DNA of 11,071 bases from an uncultured Oscillospiraceae bacterium (GCA_934621665.1 CAKTUT010000045.1:1-11071); one strand, 5' to 3'. Positions 1-5,804 are shown, counted from the stretch's first letter. Translations and numbers: made by a program. Notes: a model not told the origin generated them from the sequence alone.

Positions 1-764
1 AGTCCAGCCTCCTCAACCGCATTCTCGGCGAGGAGCGCGTGATTGTCTCCAACATTGCGGGCACAACGCGCGACGCGATCGACAGCTATTTTGAAAATGA
101 ATGGGGCAAATATCTGTTCATCGACACGGCAGGTTTGCGCCGCAAGTCTAAGGTGGACGACGCAGTTGAGCGCTACAGCAATATGCGTACCGTCTCCGCT
201 ATTGAGCGCGCGGATGTGTGCCTGATCCTGATTGACGCAAACGAGGGCGTGACCGAGCAGGACACCAAGGTGGCCGGTCTTGCGCATGAAGCAGGCAAGG
301 CGTGCATCATTGTTGTCAACAAGTGGGACGCGGTGGAAAAGGATACGCATACCATGGACAAGATGACGCAGGATATCCGCCGTGACTTGAGCTATATGCA
401 ATATGCTCCGGTTGTCTATATCTCGGCGCTGACAGGTCAGCGTGTGGATAAGCTGTATGAGACAATCAACGCCGTATCCAATCAGAACAGTATGCGCATC
501 ACCACCGGTATGCTCAACAACATTCTGGAGGATGCCACGGCGCGTGTGCAGCCGCCTACGGACAAGGGCCGCCGTCTGAAGATTTATTATATGACGCAGG
601 TTGGCGTAAAGCCGCCGCACTTTGTCATTTTCTGCAACGATGCGAGGCTGTTCCATTTTTCATACCAGCGGTATCTGGAAAATCAGATTCGTGCGGTATT
701 CGGTCTGACCGGCACGCCGGTGAAGATCACAATCCGCCAGAAAGGCGATAAAGAAGAAATCTGA
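1..764 (+). CDS. der: Ribosome-assembly GTPase Der (EngA), C-terminal part, 5' end outside window
   Basis: Der is an essential tandem-GTPase that binds the 50S subunit and helps its late assembly. The window opens inside the P-loop of the second GTPase domain: bases 1-2 would finish the P-loop Lys codon, and the first whole codons (from base 3) read SSLLN. Then come the G2 region GTTRD, G3 DTAGLRRKSK (a run typical of Der domain 2), G4 NKWD and G5 SAL, followed by the C-terminal KH-like domain, which includes KIYYMTQVGVKPPHFVIF. About 253 residues are present, so roughly 185 N-terminal residues (first G domain and linker) are missing, given the usual length near 440. The GTG at 39 is internal, not the start. 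The stop codon at 762 is followed within 10 nt by a strong terminator, so der ends its transcription unit. Confidence 0.97.
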   Translation, partial: SSLLNRILGEERVIVSNIAGTTRDAIDSYFENEWGKYLFIDTAGLRRKSKVDDAVERYSNMRTVSAIERADVCLILIDANEGVTEQDTKVAGLAHEAGKACIIVVNKWDAVEKDTHTMDKMTQDIRRDLSYMQYAPVVYISALTGQRVDKLYETINAVSNQNSMRITTGMLNNILEDATARVQPPTDKGRRLKIYYMTQVGVKPPHFVIFCNDARLFHFSYQRYLENQIRAVFGLTGTPVKITIRQKGDKEEI

Positions 765-772
765 CAGAAATA

Positions 773-804
773 AAAAACGCATCAGGCTTGCCCGATGCGT
801 TTTT
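773..804. terminator. Bidirectional intrinsic terminator between der and the PAP2 gene
   Basis: An 11-bp perfect stem (AAAAACGCATC, 773-783, with GATGCGTTTTT, 794-804) extends inward by two G-C pairs past one mismatch, around a CTTG loop. Each arm ends in a run of A or T, so both strands read as a GC stem plus U-tract. It sits between two convergent genes whose stops lie at 764 and 807 and can serve both. Confidence 0.9.
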
Positions 805-806
805 AC

Positions 807-1490
807 TTATTTCTTTCGCCTGAAAATCACGCCGTAGACAAGCCACCAGACGAGCGCGCTGTAGGGAATTGCGCCGAACAGGTCGAGACAGGAGTGCTGC
901 TTGACAAACACAGTGGACACAGAAATCAGTATGCCGAGCGGAATCATGATCCAGTGCAGATGGCGCTTTCGCAGCGACGGCGTATAAATTGCAGCGGCGG
1001 CCAGTGCGGCCGAGCCGATGACGTGCATGCTGGGAAAGACATTTGTATTGGTATCGGCGGCATAAATCTGCGCAACAAGCCGCGTAGCGATATTGGTATG
1101 CTCAAATACGGCGGGGCGAAGATCCTGACCATTCGGGAAAATCATGTCGAAAATGATCACAGGGATAAAGCCGAGGCCGATAAACGCCATGAAGCGCTTG
1201 AAGCTTTCCGCGTCCCACAGCATCAGGTACGTCGACATGACGACCAAAAACGGATGCCACAGACAATAGGGGATAATCATCCACTCACAGAACGGAATTT
1301 TTTCGTCCAGCGGAATATGCATGACGTGATAGTCGCTGACGATTACGTGCTCGGCAACGAGATATAAAATCAGATATACGACCCATACGGAAAGCATCCA
1401 CAGATGACGATAGTTGTCAACTGTCCCGAGCTTCGGGAAGATGTGCTTTTGGTTGGACATAATCCGGAACAACCTGCCTTTACTTACCAT
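807..1490 (-). CDS. PAP2-superfamily membrane phosphatase (inositol-phosphorylceramide-synthase-like branch)
   Basis: This is an integral membrane protein of up to 227 residues with about six hydrophobic segments. The PAP2 signature is visible in order: a C1-like GQDLRP (about 121-126), C2 PSMH (153-156) and C3 STVFVKQHSCLD (192-203), with the expected catalytic His199 and Asp203. The usual Arg of C3 (SR-x5-H) is Thr here, as I recall from the IPC-synthase/AUR1-like branch. The family removes or transfers phosphate groups on lipid phosphates or undecaprenyl-diphosphate at the membrane surface; the substrate cannot be told from sequence. Start: the ATG at 1490 has no Shine-Dalgarno. An ATG at 1460 (MSNQKHIF, 217 aa) has AGGCAGG 12 nt upstream and fits better if the weak promoter at 1503-1531 is real. 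It lies downstream of ribU on the same strand, 93 nt away. Confidence 0.87.
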   Translation of the reverse strand: MVSKGRLFRIMSNQKHIFPKLGTVDNYRHLWMLSVWVVYLILYLVAEHVIVSDYHVMHIPLDEKIPFCEWMIIPYCLWHPFLVVMSTYLMLWDAESFKRFMAFIGLGFIPVIIFDMIFPNGQDLRPAVFEHTNIATRLVAQIYAADTNTNVFPSMHVIGSAALAAAAIYTPSLRKRHLHWIMIPLGILISVSTVFVKQHSCLDLFGAIPYSALVWWLVYGVIFRRKK

Positions 1491-1502
1491 TGTCGTATTC
1501 GT

Positions 1503-1531
1503 ATCTTACAGACAACCGCGCGCAAATGCAA
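1503..1531 (-). promoter_or_regulatory. Candidate promoter for the PAP2 gene
   Basis: On the minus strand, TTGCAT (1526-1531) and TAAGAT (1503-1508) are separated by exactly 17 nt. Each matches the sigma-A hexamer at only about four of six positions. If used, transcription would begin near 1496, only a few bases before the ATG at 1490, favouring the internal start at 1460. No clear terminator is visible between ribU and this site, so read-through from ribU is an alternative. Confidence 0.3.
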
Positions 1532-1583
1532 TCGAAAACAGCAGAATTTAACAGTTTATTCACAAATCCGTGCCAAGCTGCGC

Positions 1584-2333
1584 TCAGCCTGCGACGTGAC
1601 GCGAGGCGGCGTTTTGTGCGGCAGGACGGAAAAATAGCCGCTCCACGCGCTTATACAGCAGGAATGTCAGCAGCGATACCAGCACGCCTTTGAGCAGATT
1701 AAACGGCACGACGGCGAACAGTACAAGTGTTCCAAGATCATGCACGGCGGAGTTGACATCGCTTCCCATGGAGATGATCGCATCCAGCGGCAGACCGTAG
1801 AGCTCTGAGAACTTCGGAATCAGATACAACGCATTAAACAGGCTTCCAAATATGGTCATGACCGCCGTGCCAACAGCCAGCGCCGCAATTGCGCCGCGGC
1901 GGCTCTTATGAAGCGGATAGACGATGGATGCGGGGAGTACAAACGCGCAGCCAACGATGAAGTTTGCAAAATCGCCGACAAACGCGGTGCTCGTGCCCTT
2001 GAGCAGAAGCTTAAGCATGACCTTTAAAAGCTCGCACACAACACCGGGAACAGGGCCGAGGTAAAACGCGCAGATGAGCACCGGAACTTCGCTGAGGTCA
2101 ATCTTGTAAAACGGCGGCGCGAAGAACAGCGGAATTTCGAGGTACATCAGTACCGCCGCGATGGCTGCAAATACGGCGATATAGCTCACGCGCCGCGCGG
2201 CGGAGAGCGGACGGCGATCATGGATGGCAAAGCGCTGCACCAGTGCAGCCAGCAGAGTCACGCCGGCTGAAATCAGCAGGCAGACAACCAGAAACAGCAG
2301 ATTGTCCTTGACGGCAGAAAACAGTTCACGCAT
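1584..2333 (-). CDS. ribU: Riboflavin ECF-transporter substrate-binding subunit RibU
   Basis: RibU is the riboflavin-binding S-component that docks on the shared EcfA/EcfA'/EcfT module to import riboflavin. The core from about residue 48 shows the family pattern: a first helix ending in LEIPLFFAPPFYKIDLSEVP, then ICAFYLGPVPGVVCELLK, LLLKGTSTAFVGDFANFIVG, and a late helix with FNLLKGVLVSLLTFLLYKRV. The start is ATG at 2333, chosen because AAGGAGG lies 7 nt upstream; the frame is open further upstream but runs through the riboswitch. The protein has 249 residues against about 190-200 usual. The surplus is an N-terminal hydrophobic helix (about 10-33) and a basic linker before the standard six-helix core. 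An FMN riboswitch and terminator directly upstream support the substrate assignment. No ecfA or ecfT genes are in the window, as expected for a group II ECF transporter. Confidence 0.95.
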   Translation of the reverse strand: MRELFSAVKDNLLFLVVCLLISAGVTLLAALVQRFAIHDRRPLSAARRVSYIAVFAAIAAVLMYLEIPLFFAPPFYKIDLSEVPVLICAFYLGPVPGVVCELLKVMLKLLLKGTSTAFVGDFANFIVGCAFVLPASIVYPLHKSRRGAIAALAVGTAVMTIFGSLFNALYLIPKFSELYGLPLDAIISMGSDVNSAVHDLGTLVLFAVVPFNLLKGVLVSLLTFLLYKRVERLFFRPAAQNAASRHVAG

Positions 2334-2351
2334 AAAAATCCTCCTTGTGTG

Positions 2352-2388
2352 AAACAAAATGCGACGCCCGGAAATCTTCGGGCGCCGC
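2352..2388 (-). terminator. Intrinsic terminator of the FMN riboswitch expression platform
   Basis: Read on the minus strand, GCGGCGCCCG (2388-2379) pairs with CGGGCGTCGC (2370-2361) over ten positions with one G-U, around an 8-nt loop. ATTTTGTTT follows. It lies about 20 nt ahead of the ribU start and about 50 nt after the aptamer, the expected position for FMN-induced premature termination. Confidence 0.9.
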
Positions 2389-2410
2389 AGCGGTTTGATA
2401 CGCGCAATCT

Positions 2411-2433
2411 GTCCGCACGCGGTGCGTGCAGAC
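2411..2433 (-). other. Hairpin between FMN aptamer and terminator (expression platform)
   Basis: On the minus strand, GTCTGCACGC (2433-2424) pairs with GCGTGCGGAC (2420-2411) over ten positions, one of them G-U, around an ACC loop. The 3' arm is also perfectly complementary to GTCCGCACGC inside the aptamer (2507-2498), so it can form two mutually exclusive helices. The pairing potential is seen directly; its role in switching is inferred. Confidence 0.55.
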
Positions 2434-2440
2434 GACGTGC

Positions 2441-2546
2441 GATCTTCTTTCATCCAGACTATACTGTCGGTACCGGAGTTACACCGGTTCAGCTTGCGCG
2501 TGCGGACTTTACCGCCGGTCGGGAATTGCACCCTGCCCTGAAGATC
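2441..2546 (-). promoter_or_regulatory. FMN riboswitch (RFN element) controlling ribU
   Basis: The minus strand carries the conserved RFN blocks in order: AGGGCAGGGTG, AATTCCCGACCGGCGGT, AAAGTCCGC, AAGCTGAACCGGTGTAA, CTCCGGTACCGACAGTATAG and TCTGGATGAAAGAAGATC. The closing P1 helix is GATCTTC (2546-2540) with GAAGATC (2447-2441), seven pairs. FMN binding is known to stabilise this fold and favour the downstream terminator, shutting off riboflavin uptake when flavin is plentiful. Confidence 0.97.
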
Positions 2547-2565
2547 CATAATTCAGTTTGACCAC

Positions 2566-2594
2566 ATTATATACACGCCGCTGTCAGTTGTAAA
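2566..2594 (-). promoter_or_regulatory. Sigma-A promoter of the ribU leader
   Basis: On the minus strand, TTTACA (2594-2589), a 17-nt spacer and a perfect TATAAT (2571-2566) place the start of transcription near 2559. That is about 13 nt before the aptamer, so the whole riboswitch is inside the transcript. Confidence 0.85.
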
Positions 2595-2613
2595 GAGGAA
2601 AATACGAGGGTAT

Positions 2614-2642
2614 AAAAAATGGCGCCGCATTCTGTGCGGCGC
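2614..2642 (-). terminator. Minus-strand intrinsic terminator upstream of the ribU promoter
   Basis: An 8-bp perfect stem GCGCCGCA/TGCGGCGC (2622-2629 with 2635-2642) encloses a 5-nt loop. In the minus-strand direction it is followed by CA and six T; in the plus direction there is no T-run. The nearest minus-strand gene upstream of it is the DUF4830 gene ending at 3233, with the whole SLOG gene in between on the other strand. It would also shield the ribU promoter from incoming transcription. Confidence 0.75.
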
Positions 2643-2661
2643 GGTAAAATGTGAATTGTAA

Positions 2662-2679
2662 CAATTTGTTGACAAATTG
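2662..2679. repeat. Perfect 18-bp palindrome overlapping the -35 box of the SLOG gene
   Basis: CAATTTGT-TG-ACAAATTG has two 8-bp arms and a 2-bp centre, and it includes most of the TTGACA at 2669-2674. A second, overlapping short dyad, ATTGT-A-ACAAT, lies at 2655-2665. Position and symmetry suggest a dimeric regulator's operator; no regulator can be named. Confidence 0.5.
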
Positions 2680-2700
2680 ATGAACAGTTTCTGTTATACT
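2669..2700 (+). promoter_or_regulatory. Candidate promoter of the SLOG gene
   Basis: A perfect TTGACA (2669-2674) and an extended -10, TG-T-TATACT (2692-2700), are present, but the spacer is 20 nt, longer than the ideal 17. The TG extension may compensate, or a regulator bound at the overlapping palindrome may alter the geometry. The start of transcription would be near 2707. Confidence 0.55.
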
Positions 2701-2711
2701 ACACGTAAAAA

Positions 2712-2723
2712 GCTGTATACAGC
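2712..2723. repeat. Perfect 12-bp palindrome in the SLOG leader
   Basis: GCTGTATACAGC is fully self-complementary with no spacer and lies about 5-16 nt after the predicted transcription start. This is a typical place for a repressor operator. As RNA it cannot form a stable hairpin with a normal loop, so DNA binding is the likelier role. Inference only. Confidence 0.4.
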
Positions 2724-2746
2724 AACAGAAAAGCGTGGTGAGATCT

Positions 2747-3232
2747 ATGACCTGCACCTTTACCGGCCACCGGCCGGAGCGGCTGCCTTGGGGCGACGAT
2801 GAGGCCGATGAGCGATGCCTTGCGCTGCAATTTCTGATTGCGGAGGCACTTGCCGCTGCGTATTACGACGGCTATCGCGAGTTTCTGTGCGGGATGGCGC
2901 GGGGCTGTGATCTGTACTTCGCGCAGGCCGTTGTCAATCTGCGAAAAATTCATCCGGATGTGCGGCTTACGGCCATGATCCCGTGCCCAAGTCAGCCGGA
3001 CGGCTGGCGGGAAGAGGAACGCCAGCGCTATGTCTCGCTCTGCGAACAGGCGGATGCGGTATGTGTGTTTGAGCCGGTCTATTCTGACGGCTGTATGCTG
3101 CGGCGCAACCGAGCCATGGTGGACGCGTCGCAGCGTATTATCAGCGTCTATGACGGCGGCGATGGCGGCACAGCCTATACCGTCCGCTATGCCGAGCGCA
3201 TGGGACGCGAGATCATCCGGCTCTGGGTGTAA
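2747..3232 (+). CDS. SLOG-family (DUF1273/YpsA-like) Rossmann-fold protein
   Basis: This is a 161-residue cytoplasmic protein starting MTCTFTGHRPERLPWG, the hallmark opening of the small clostridial SLOG proteins (SMF/DprA-LOG superfamily). Conserved stretches are GHRP (7-10), GMARGCDL (49-56), a central IPCPSQPDGW (78-87), RNRAMVD (120-126) and the Gly-rich YDGGDGGT (135-142), matching the nucleotide-binding pattern of the fold. SLOG proteins are thought to bind or process nucleotides or nucleotide-derived ligands; no reaction is established for this subgroup that I can rely on. The ATG at 2747 is chosen over an in-frame GTG at 2735 because GGTGAG (2737-2742) sits at the right distance. The stop is directly next to the stop of the convergent DUF4830 gene. 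Its promoter carries two palindromes, suggesting control by a dimeric regulator. Confidence 0.88.
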   Translation: MTCTFTGHRPERLPWGDDEADERCLALQFLIAEALAAAYYDGYREFLCGMARGCDLYFAQAVVNLRKIHPDVRLTAMIPCPSQPDGWREEERQRYVSLCEQADAVCVFEPVYSDGCMLRRNRAMVDASQRIISVYDGGDGGTAYTVRYAERMGREIIRLWV

Positions 3233-3718
3233 TTATTTCGGCATGGCAAGGCCGTGCATTACGCCGCCCTTTTCGGCTGATGCAACGTCACCGCCAATCA
3301 CGTCGTCTTTATAGACAAGGAGCGTTGCGTAGAAGTTTTCTTTTCCATCCGGATAGTTTGTAATGGCGTAGACATAGCGCCGGACGGTTTTGCCTGCGTA
3401 TTCGCTCAGATCAAAGCCCTGTGACATCTGAAGCTCGTTATAGCGCTGAAACACCTCCGATGGGTCGGTTGGAATGCGAACCTCCTGCGTCTGGACAGGC
3501 TCTTCCGAGACCTCCCAGCCATACGAGGAAAGATAGGCGATGCGCGCTTCGTTCGTTTTGATTTTCTCCGGCGCCGGCGTTTGTGCGGAAGCATCGGGAG
3601 CTGGTGCGGCGTCACCGGAGCGGCTCAGCAGAACGGCCAGAACGGCAACGATGAGTGCGATGAGAAGCAGCATCGCAATGATTTTTCTTTTGGAGACTTT
3701 TGCAGTCATGATCACCAT
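3233..3718 (-). CDS. DUF4830-domain membrane-anchored protein
   Basis: The product is 161 residues: a short basic N-terminus, one hydrophobic helix (about 13-31), an Ala/Pro/Asp-rich linker (35-55) and a C-terminal domain outside the membrane. The domain reads ARIAYLSSYGWEVS, EVFQRYNELQMSQGFDLSEYAGKTVRRYVYAITNYP and VIGGDVAS, which I recognise as the DUF4830 pattern of Clostridia. Its function is unknown. No lipobox Cys is present, so it is a single-pass anchor or an uncleaved signal rather than a lipoprotein. The ATG at 3718 is chosen because GGAGGA lies 7 nt upstream; an in-frame TTG at 3733 overlaps that ribosome binding site. It is divergent from rsuA, with about 80 nt between starts, and tail to tail with the SLOG gene. 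No convincing promoter was found. Confidence 0.82.
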   Translation of the reverse strand: MVIMTAKVSKRKIIAMLLLIALIVAVLAVLLSRSGDAAPAPDASAQTPAPEKIKTNEARIAYLSSYGWEVSEEPVQTQEVRIPTDPSEVFQRYNELQMSQGFDLSEYAGKTVRRYVYAITNYPDGKENFYATLLVYKDDVIGGDVASAEKGGVMHGLAMPK

Positions 3719-3799
3719 GCGGAATTCCTCCAATTCAAAGTAAGGTAGTACAACCTATTGATCGCCCGGCGCGAATATGACAAAAGGAAGAAACAAGCC

Positions 3800-4507
3800 A
3801 TGCAGAGACTGGACAGAATTTTATCGGAGGCGGGCGTCGCCAGCCGCAAGGAGCTGCGCGCGATCATCCGTGCCGGGCGCGTATGTGTAAATGGAACATC
3901 TGTACGCAGCGAGACGGAGAAATTTGACGAGCAGACTGCCGAGATTACGCTTGACGGCCAGCCGGTTGTCAAGCGCTATACAGTGCTGCTGATGCTGTAC
4001 AAGCCCGCAGGATACGTCACGTCCAGCGACGACCCGTCCGGGCCGACCGTCATGGAGTTGATTCCGGACAACTACCGCCGTCTTGGCGTGATGCCGGTCG
4101 GACGGCTTGATAAAGCAACGGAAGGGCTGCTGCTGTTTACAAACGACGGCGTCCTTGCGCATAAACTCATCAGCCCGCGCAGCGGTGTATGGAAAACATA
4201 CTATGCCGAGCACGAGGGAGAGGCAGATGCGGCGGACATTGCGGCGTTTGCCGCTGGGCTTACACTTGGCGACGGCACGAGATGCCTGCCGGCAAAGCTT
4301 ATCTCGCAGGGCGCGGGCAAAAGCCTGATTGAGGTACAGGAGGGCAAGTATCACCAGGTGCGCCGGATGATGGCGTCACGTGGGATGCCGGTCAGCTATC
4401 TCAAGCGCGTGAAAGAAGGGGGGCTTACACTGGAAAATCTGGAGAAAGGCGCATGCCGGGAGCTGGAGCTTTCTGAACTGGAGGCGGCGCTTGGCACTGC
4501 GTTGTGA
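3800..4507 (+). CDS. rsuA: 16S rRNA pseudouridine synthase, RsuA type
   Basis: RsuA isomerises a single uridine in 16S rRNA (U516 in E. coli) to pseudouridine during small-subunit assembly. The 235-residue product has an N-terminal S4 RNA-binding domain (MQRLDRILSEAGVASRKE, about 1-47) and the catalytic fold. The catalytic Asp is D104 in PVGRLDKATEGLLLFTND, and other family blocks are LMLYKPAGYVTS (64-75), LISPRSGVWKTY (123-134) and EGKYHQVRRMM (181-191). The SPR-x-x-V-x-KTY block points to RsuA rather than RluB/RluE/RluF, though the exact target base is inferred. The start is ATG 3800 with AAGGAAG 9 nt upstream; an in-frame TTG at 3758 has no such site. No strong promoter hexamers were recognised in the 80-nt divergent spacer. 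Confidence 0.92.
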   Translation: MQRLDRILSEAGVASRKELRAIIRAGRVCVNGTSVRSETEKFDEQTAEITLDGQPVVKRYTVLLMLYKPAGYVTSSDDPSGPTVMELIPDNYRRLGVMPVGRLDKATEGLLLFTNDGVLAHKLISPRSGVWKTYYAEHEGEADAADIAAFAAGLTLGDGTRCLPAKLISQGAGKSLIEVQEGKYHQVRRMMASRGMPVSYLKRVKEGGLTLENLEKGACRELELSELEAALGTAL

Positions 4508-4519
4508 CTTTTCACAATG

Positions 4520-4536
4520 GAAAAAGTGACTTTTTC
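4520..4536. repeat. 17-bp palindrome after rsuA, possible weak terminator
   Basis: GAAAAAGT-G-ACTTTTTC is perfectly symmetric. A preceding CTTTTC (4508-4513) can compete for the same A-rich arm, giving two alternative A/U-rich helices. The stems are too AU-rich for a canonical terminator, but no better terminator for rsuA exists in the 200-nt gap to the next gene. Apart from this and the promoter at 4634-4662, that gap is AT-rich with no gene. Confidence 0.35.
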
Positions 4537-4633
4537 AGACAGAAAAGATGGGGTGTTTTAGCGTATATGACGAAGAATTATCAATAGTTCACAAATTCAT
4601 CGACACTTTTTGAAATAAAATGTCAAAAGACTC

Positions 4634-4662
4634 TTGCAATGATGCCGAAATCGTAGTATTAT
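4634..4662 (+). promoter_or_regulatory. Sigma-A promoter of the regulator-ftsEX operon
   Basis: TTGCAA (4634-4639), a 17-nt spacer and TATTAT (4657-4662) put the start of transcription near 4669, about 40 nt before the ATG at 4710. An imperfect dyad, CTTTTTGA-N9-TCAAAAG, lies just upstream at about 4606-4629. No further promoter is evident before ftsE, so this one likely serves the whole cluster. Confidence 0.65.
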
Positions 4663-4709
4663 GTCAATGGTTGTTTGTGTAAAAAGCATCATTTGAGGAG
4701 GGTACGTTT

Positions 4710-5804
4710 ATGTCCAGCCGTATTTTTCAGAGCGTGATCGTACAGATGAAAGAGGCGACCGACCGTGTGATTGGCGTAATTGACGCAGACAGCAATGTCA
4801 TTTCGTGCAGTGACACGTCCATGATTGGAGAAAAGTGGCCGGAGGCGGTCATCAAGCTCAACAGCGCGCCGGATTCCATCGTAGTGGTCGATCATAAGAC
4901 GTTTAAGCCGCTGGTCAGCTGGAGTGCTTACTTTGACTATGCCGTGTTTGCCGAGGGCGACGACGAGACGGCGCGCAGCCTGTGCGTCATGGCGTATGTT
5001 GCGCTCAACGGCGCAAAGACCTATTATGAGGAAAAGCACGACAAGGGTACCTTTGTCAAAAACATTATCACCGACAATATTCTGCCGGGCGATATCTATA
5101 TCCGCGCAAAGGAGCTGCACTTCGTTACCGATGTGCCGCGTGCGGTGTTCCTGATCCGTCAGGTTACGCGCGCCGACGTTTCGGCCGTGGATGTGCTCAG
5201 CGGCATGTTTACCGACCGCCAGCAGGACTTTGTCCTCAGCATCAATGAAACGGACATTGCCATTGTCAAGCAGATTACGCCCAGCACCGACCGCGACGAG
5301 CTCATCCGCATTGCCCAGCAGATTGAAGATACGCTTCGATCCGAGTTGTTCATCAAGACGGTTATCGGCATCGGCACAGTGGCAAGTCATCTGCGCGAGC
5401 TGGCTGACGCTTACAAGGAGGCGCAGGTCGCAATTGAGGTGGGCAAGGTCTTTGACACAGAAAAGACCATCATCAACTATGAAAATCTCGGCATTGGCCG
5501 CCTGATCTATCAGCTGCCGACGACGCTGTGTGAGATTTTCCTATCTGAGGTGTTCAAGAAGAACTCTATCGACACGCTCGATCAGGAGACGCTGTTTACG
5601 ATTAATAAGTTCTTTGAAAATAACCTCAATGTTTCTGAGACGTCCAGAAAGCTGTTCGTCCACAGAAATACGCTGGTCTACCGTCTGGAAAAGATCAAAA
5701 AACTGACGGGGCTTGACCTGCGTGAATTTGACGACGCGATCATCTTTAAGGTGGCGCTGATGGTCAAGAAGTATCTGGTGTCGCGCGAGAACCGCATTAT
5801 CTGA
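4710..5804 (+). CDS. PucR/CdaR-family transcriptional regulator
   Basis: The product is 364 residues. The C-terminus (about 296-353) is the PucR-type helix-turn-helix: FTINKFFENNLNVSETSRKL, then FVHRNTLVYRLEKIKKLTGLDL, the most diagnostic stretch. The middle (about 135-265) resembles the degenerate GGDEF-like CdaR domain, with IGIGTVASHLRELADAYKEAQVAIEVG. The N-terminus (about 15-80, VIGVIDADSNVISCSDTSMIGEKW) looks like the PAS-like sugar-diacid-recognition fold, so a small ligand or cell-envelope signal is plausible; the inducer is unknown. It starts at ATG 4710 with GAGGAGGG 7 nt upstream. Only 36 nt separate it from ftsE and no terminator intervenes, so it is probably co-transcribed with ftsEX and could regulate them. 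Carbohydrate-diacid control, as in E. coli CdaR, should not be assumed: no such catabolic genes are nearby. Confidence 0.88.
   Translation: MSSRIFQSVIVQMKEATDRVIGVIDADSNVISCSDTSMIGEKWPEAVIKLNSAPDSIVVVDHKTFKPLVSWSAYFDYAVFAEGDDETARSLCVMAYVALNGAKTYYEEKHDKGTFVKNIITDNILPGDIYIRAKELHFVTDVPRAVFLIRQVTRADVSAVDVLSGMFTDRQQDFVLSINETDIAIVKQITPSTDRDELIRIAQQIEDTLRSELFIKTVIGIGTVASHLRELADAYKEAQVAIEVGKVFDTEKTIINYENLGIGRLIYQLPTTLCEIFLSEVFKKNSIDTLDQETLFTINKFFENNLNVSETSRKLFVHRNTLVYRLEKIKKLTGLDLREFDDAIIFKVALMVKKYLVSRENRII

Noticed and set aside
795-1367. Long plus-strand open frame of 190 codons opposite the PAP2 gene
   Set aside because: It is the antisense shadow of the PAP2 gene; the product lacks any family pattern and has the charged, low-hydrophobic composition expected of a complement frame.
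2334-2549. N-terminal extension of ribU into the leader
   Set aside because: The extra 72 codons are the riboswitch and terminator read in frame; AAGGAGG marks the ATG at 2333 as the start.
3241-3257. Hairpin GCATGGC-AAG-GCCGTGC as a terminator for the SLOG gene
   Set aside because: It has no T-run and lies in the coding sequence of the conserved DUF4830 C-terminus; it needs a G-U pair on the plus strand and has a mismatch on the minus strand.
3743-3756. Near-palindrome GGTAGTACAACC in the DUF4830/rsuA divergent spacer as an operator
   Set aside because: It has a central-arm mismatch and short length, and no promoter could be placed around it; it may be chance.
4689-5390. Minus-strand open frame of 233 codons
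   Set aside because: It lies opposite the PucR/CdaR regulator, has no ribosome binding site and no recognisable domain.
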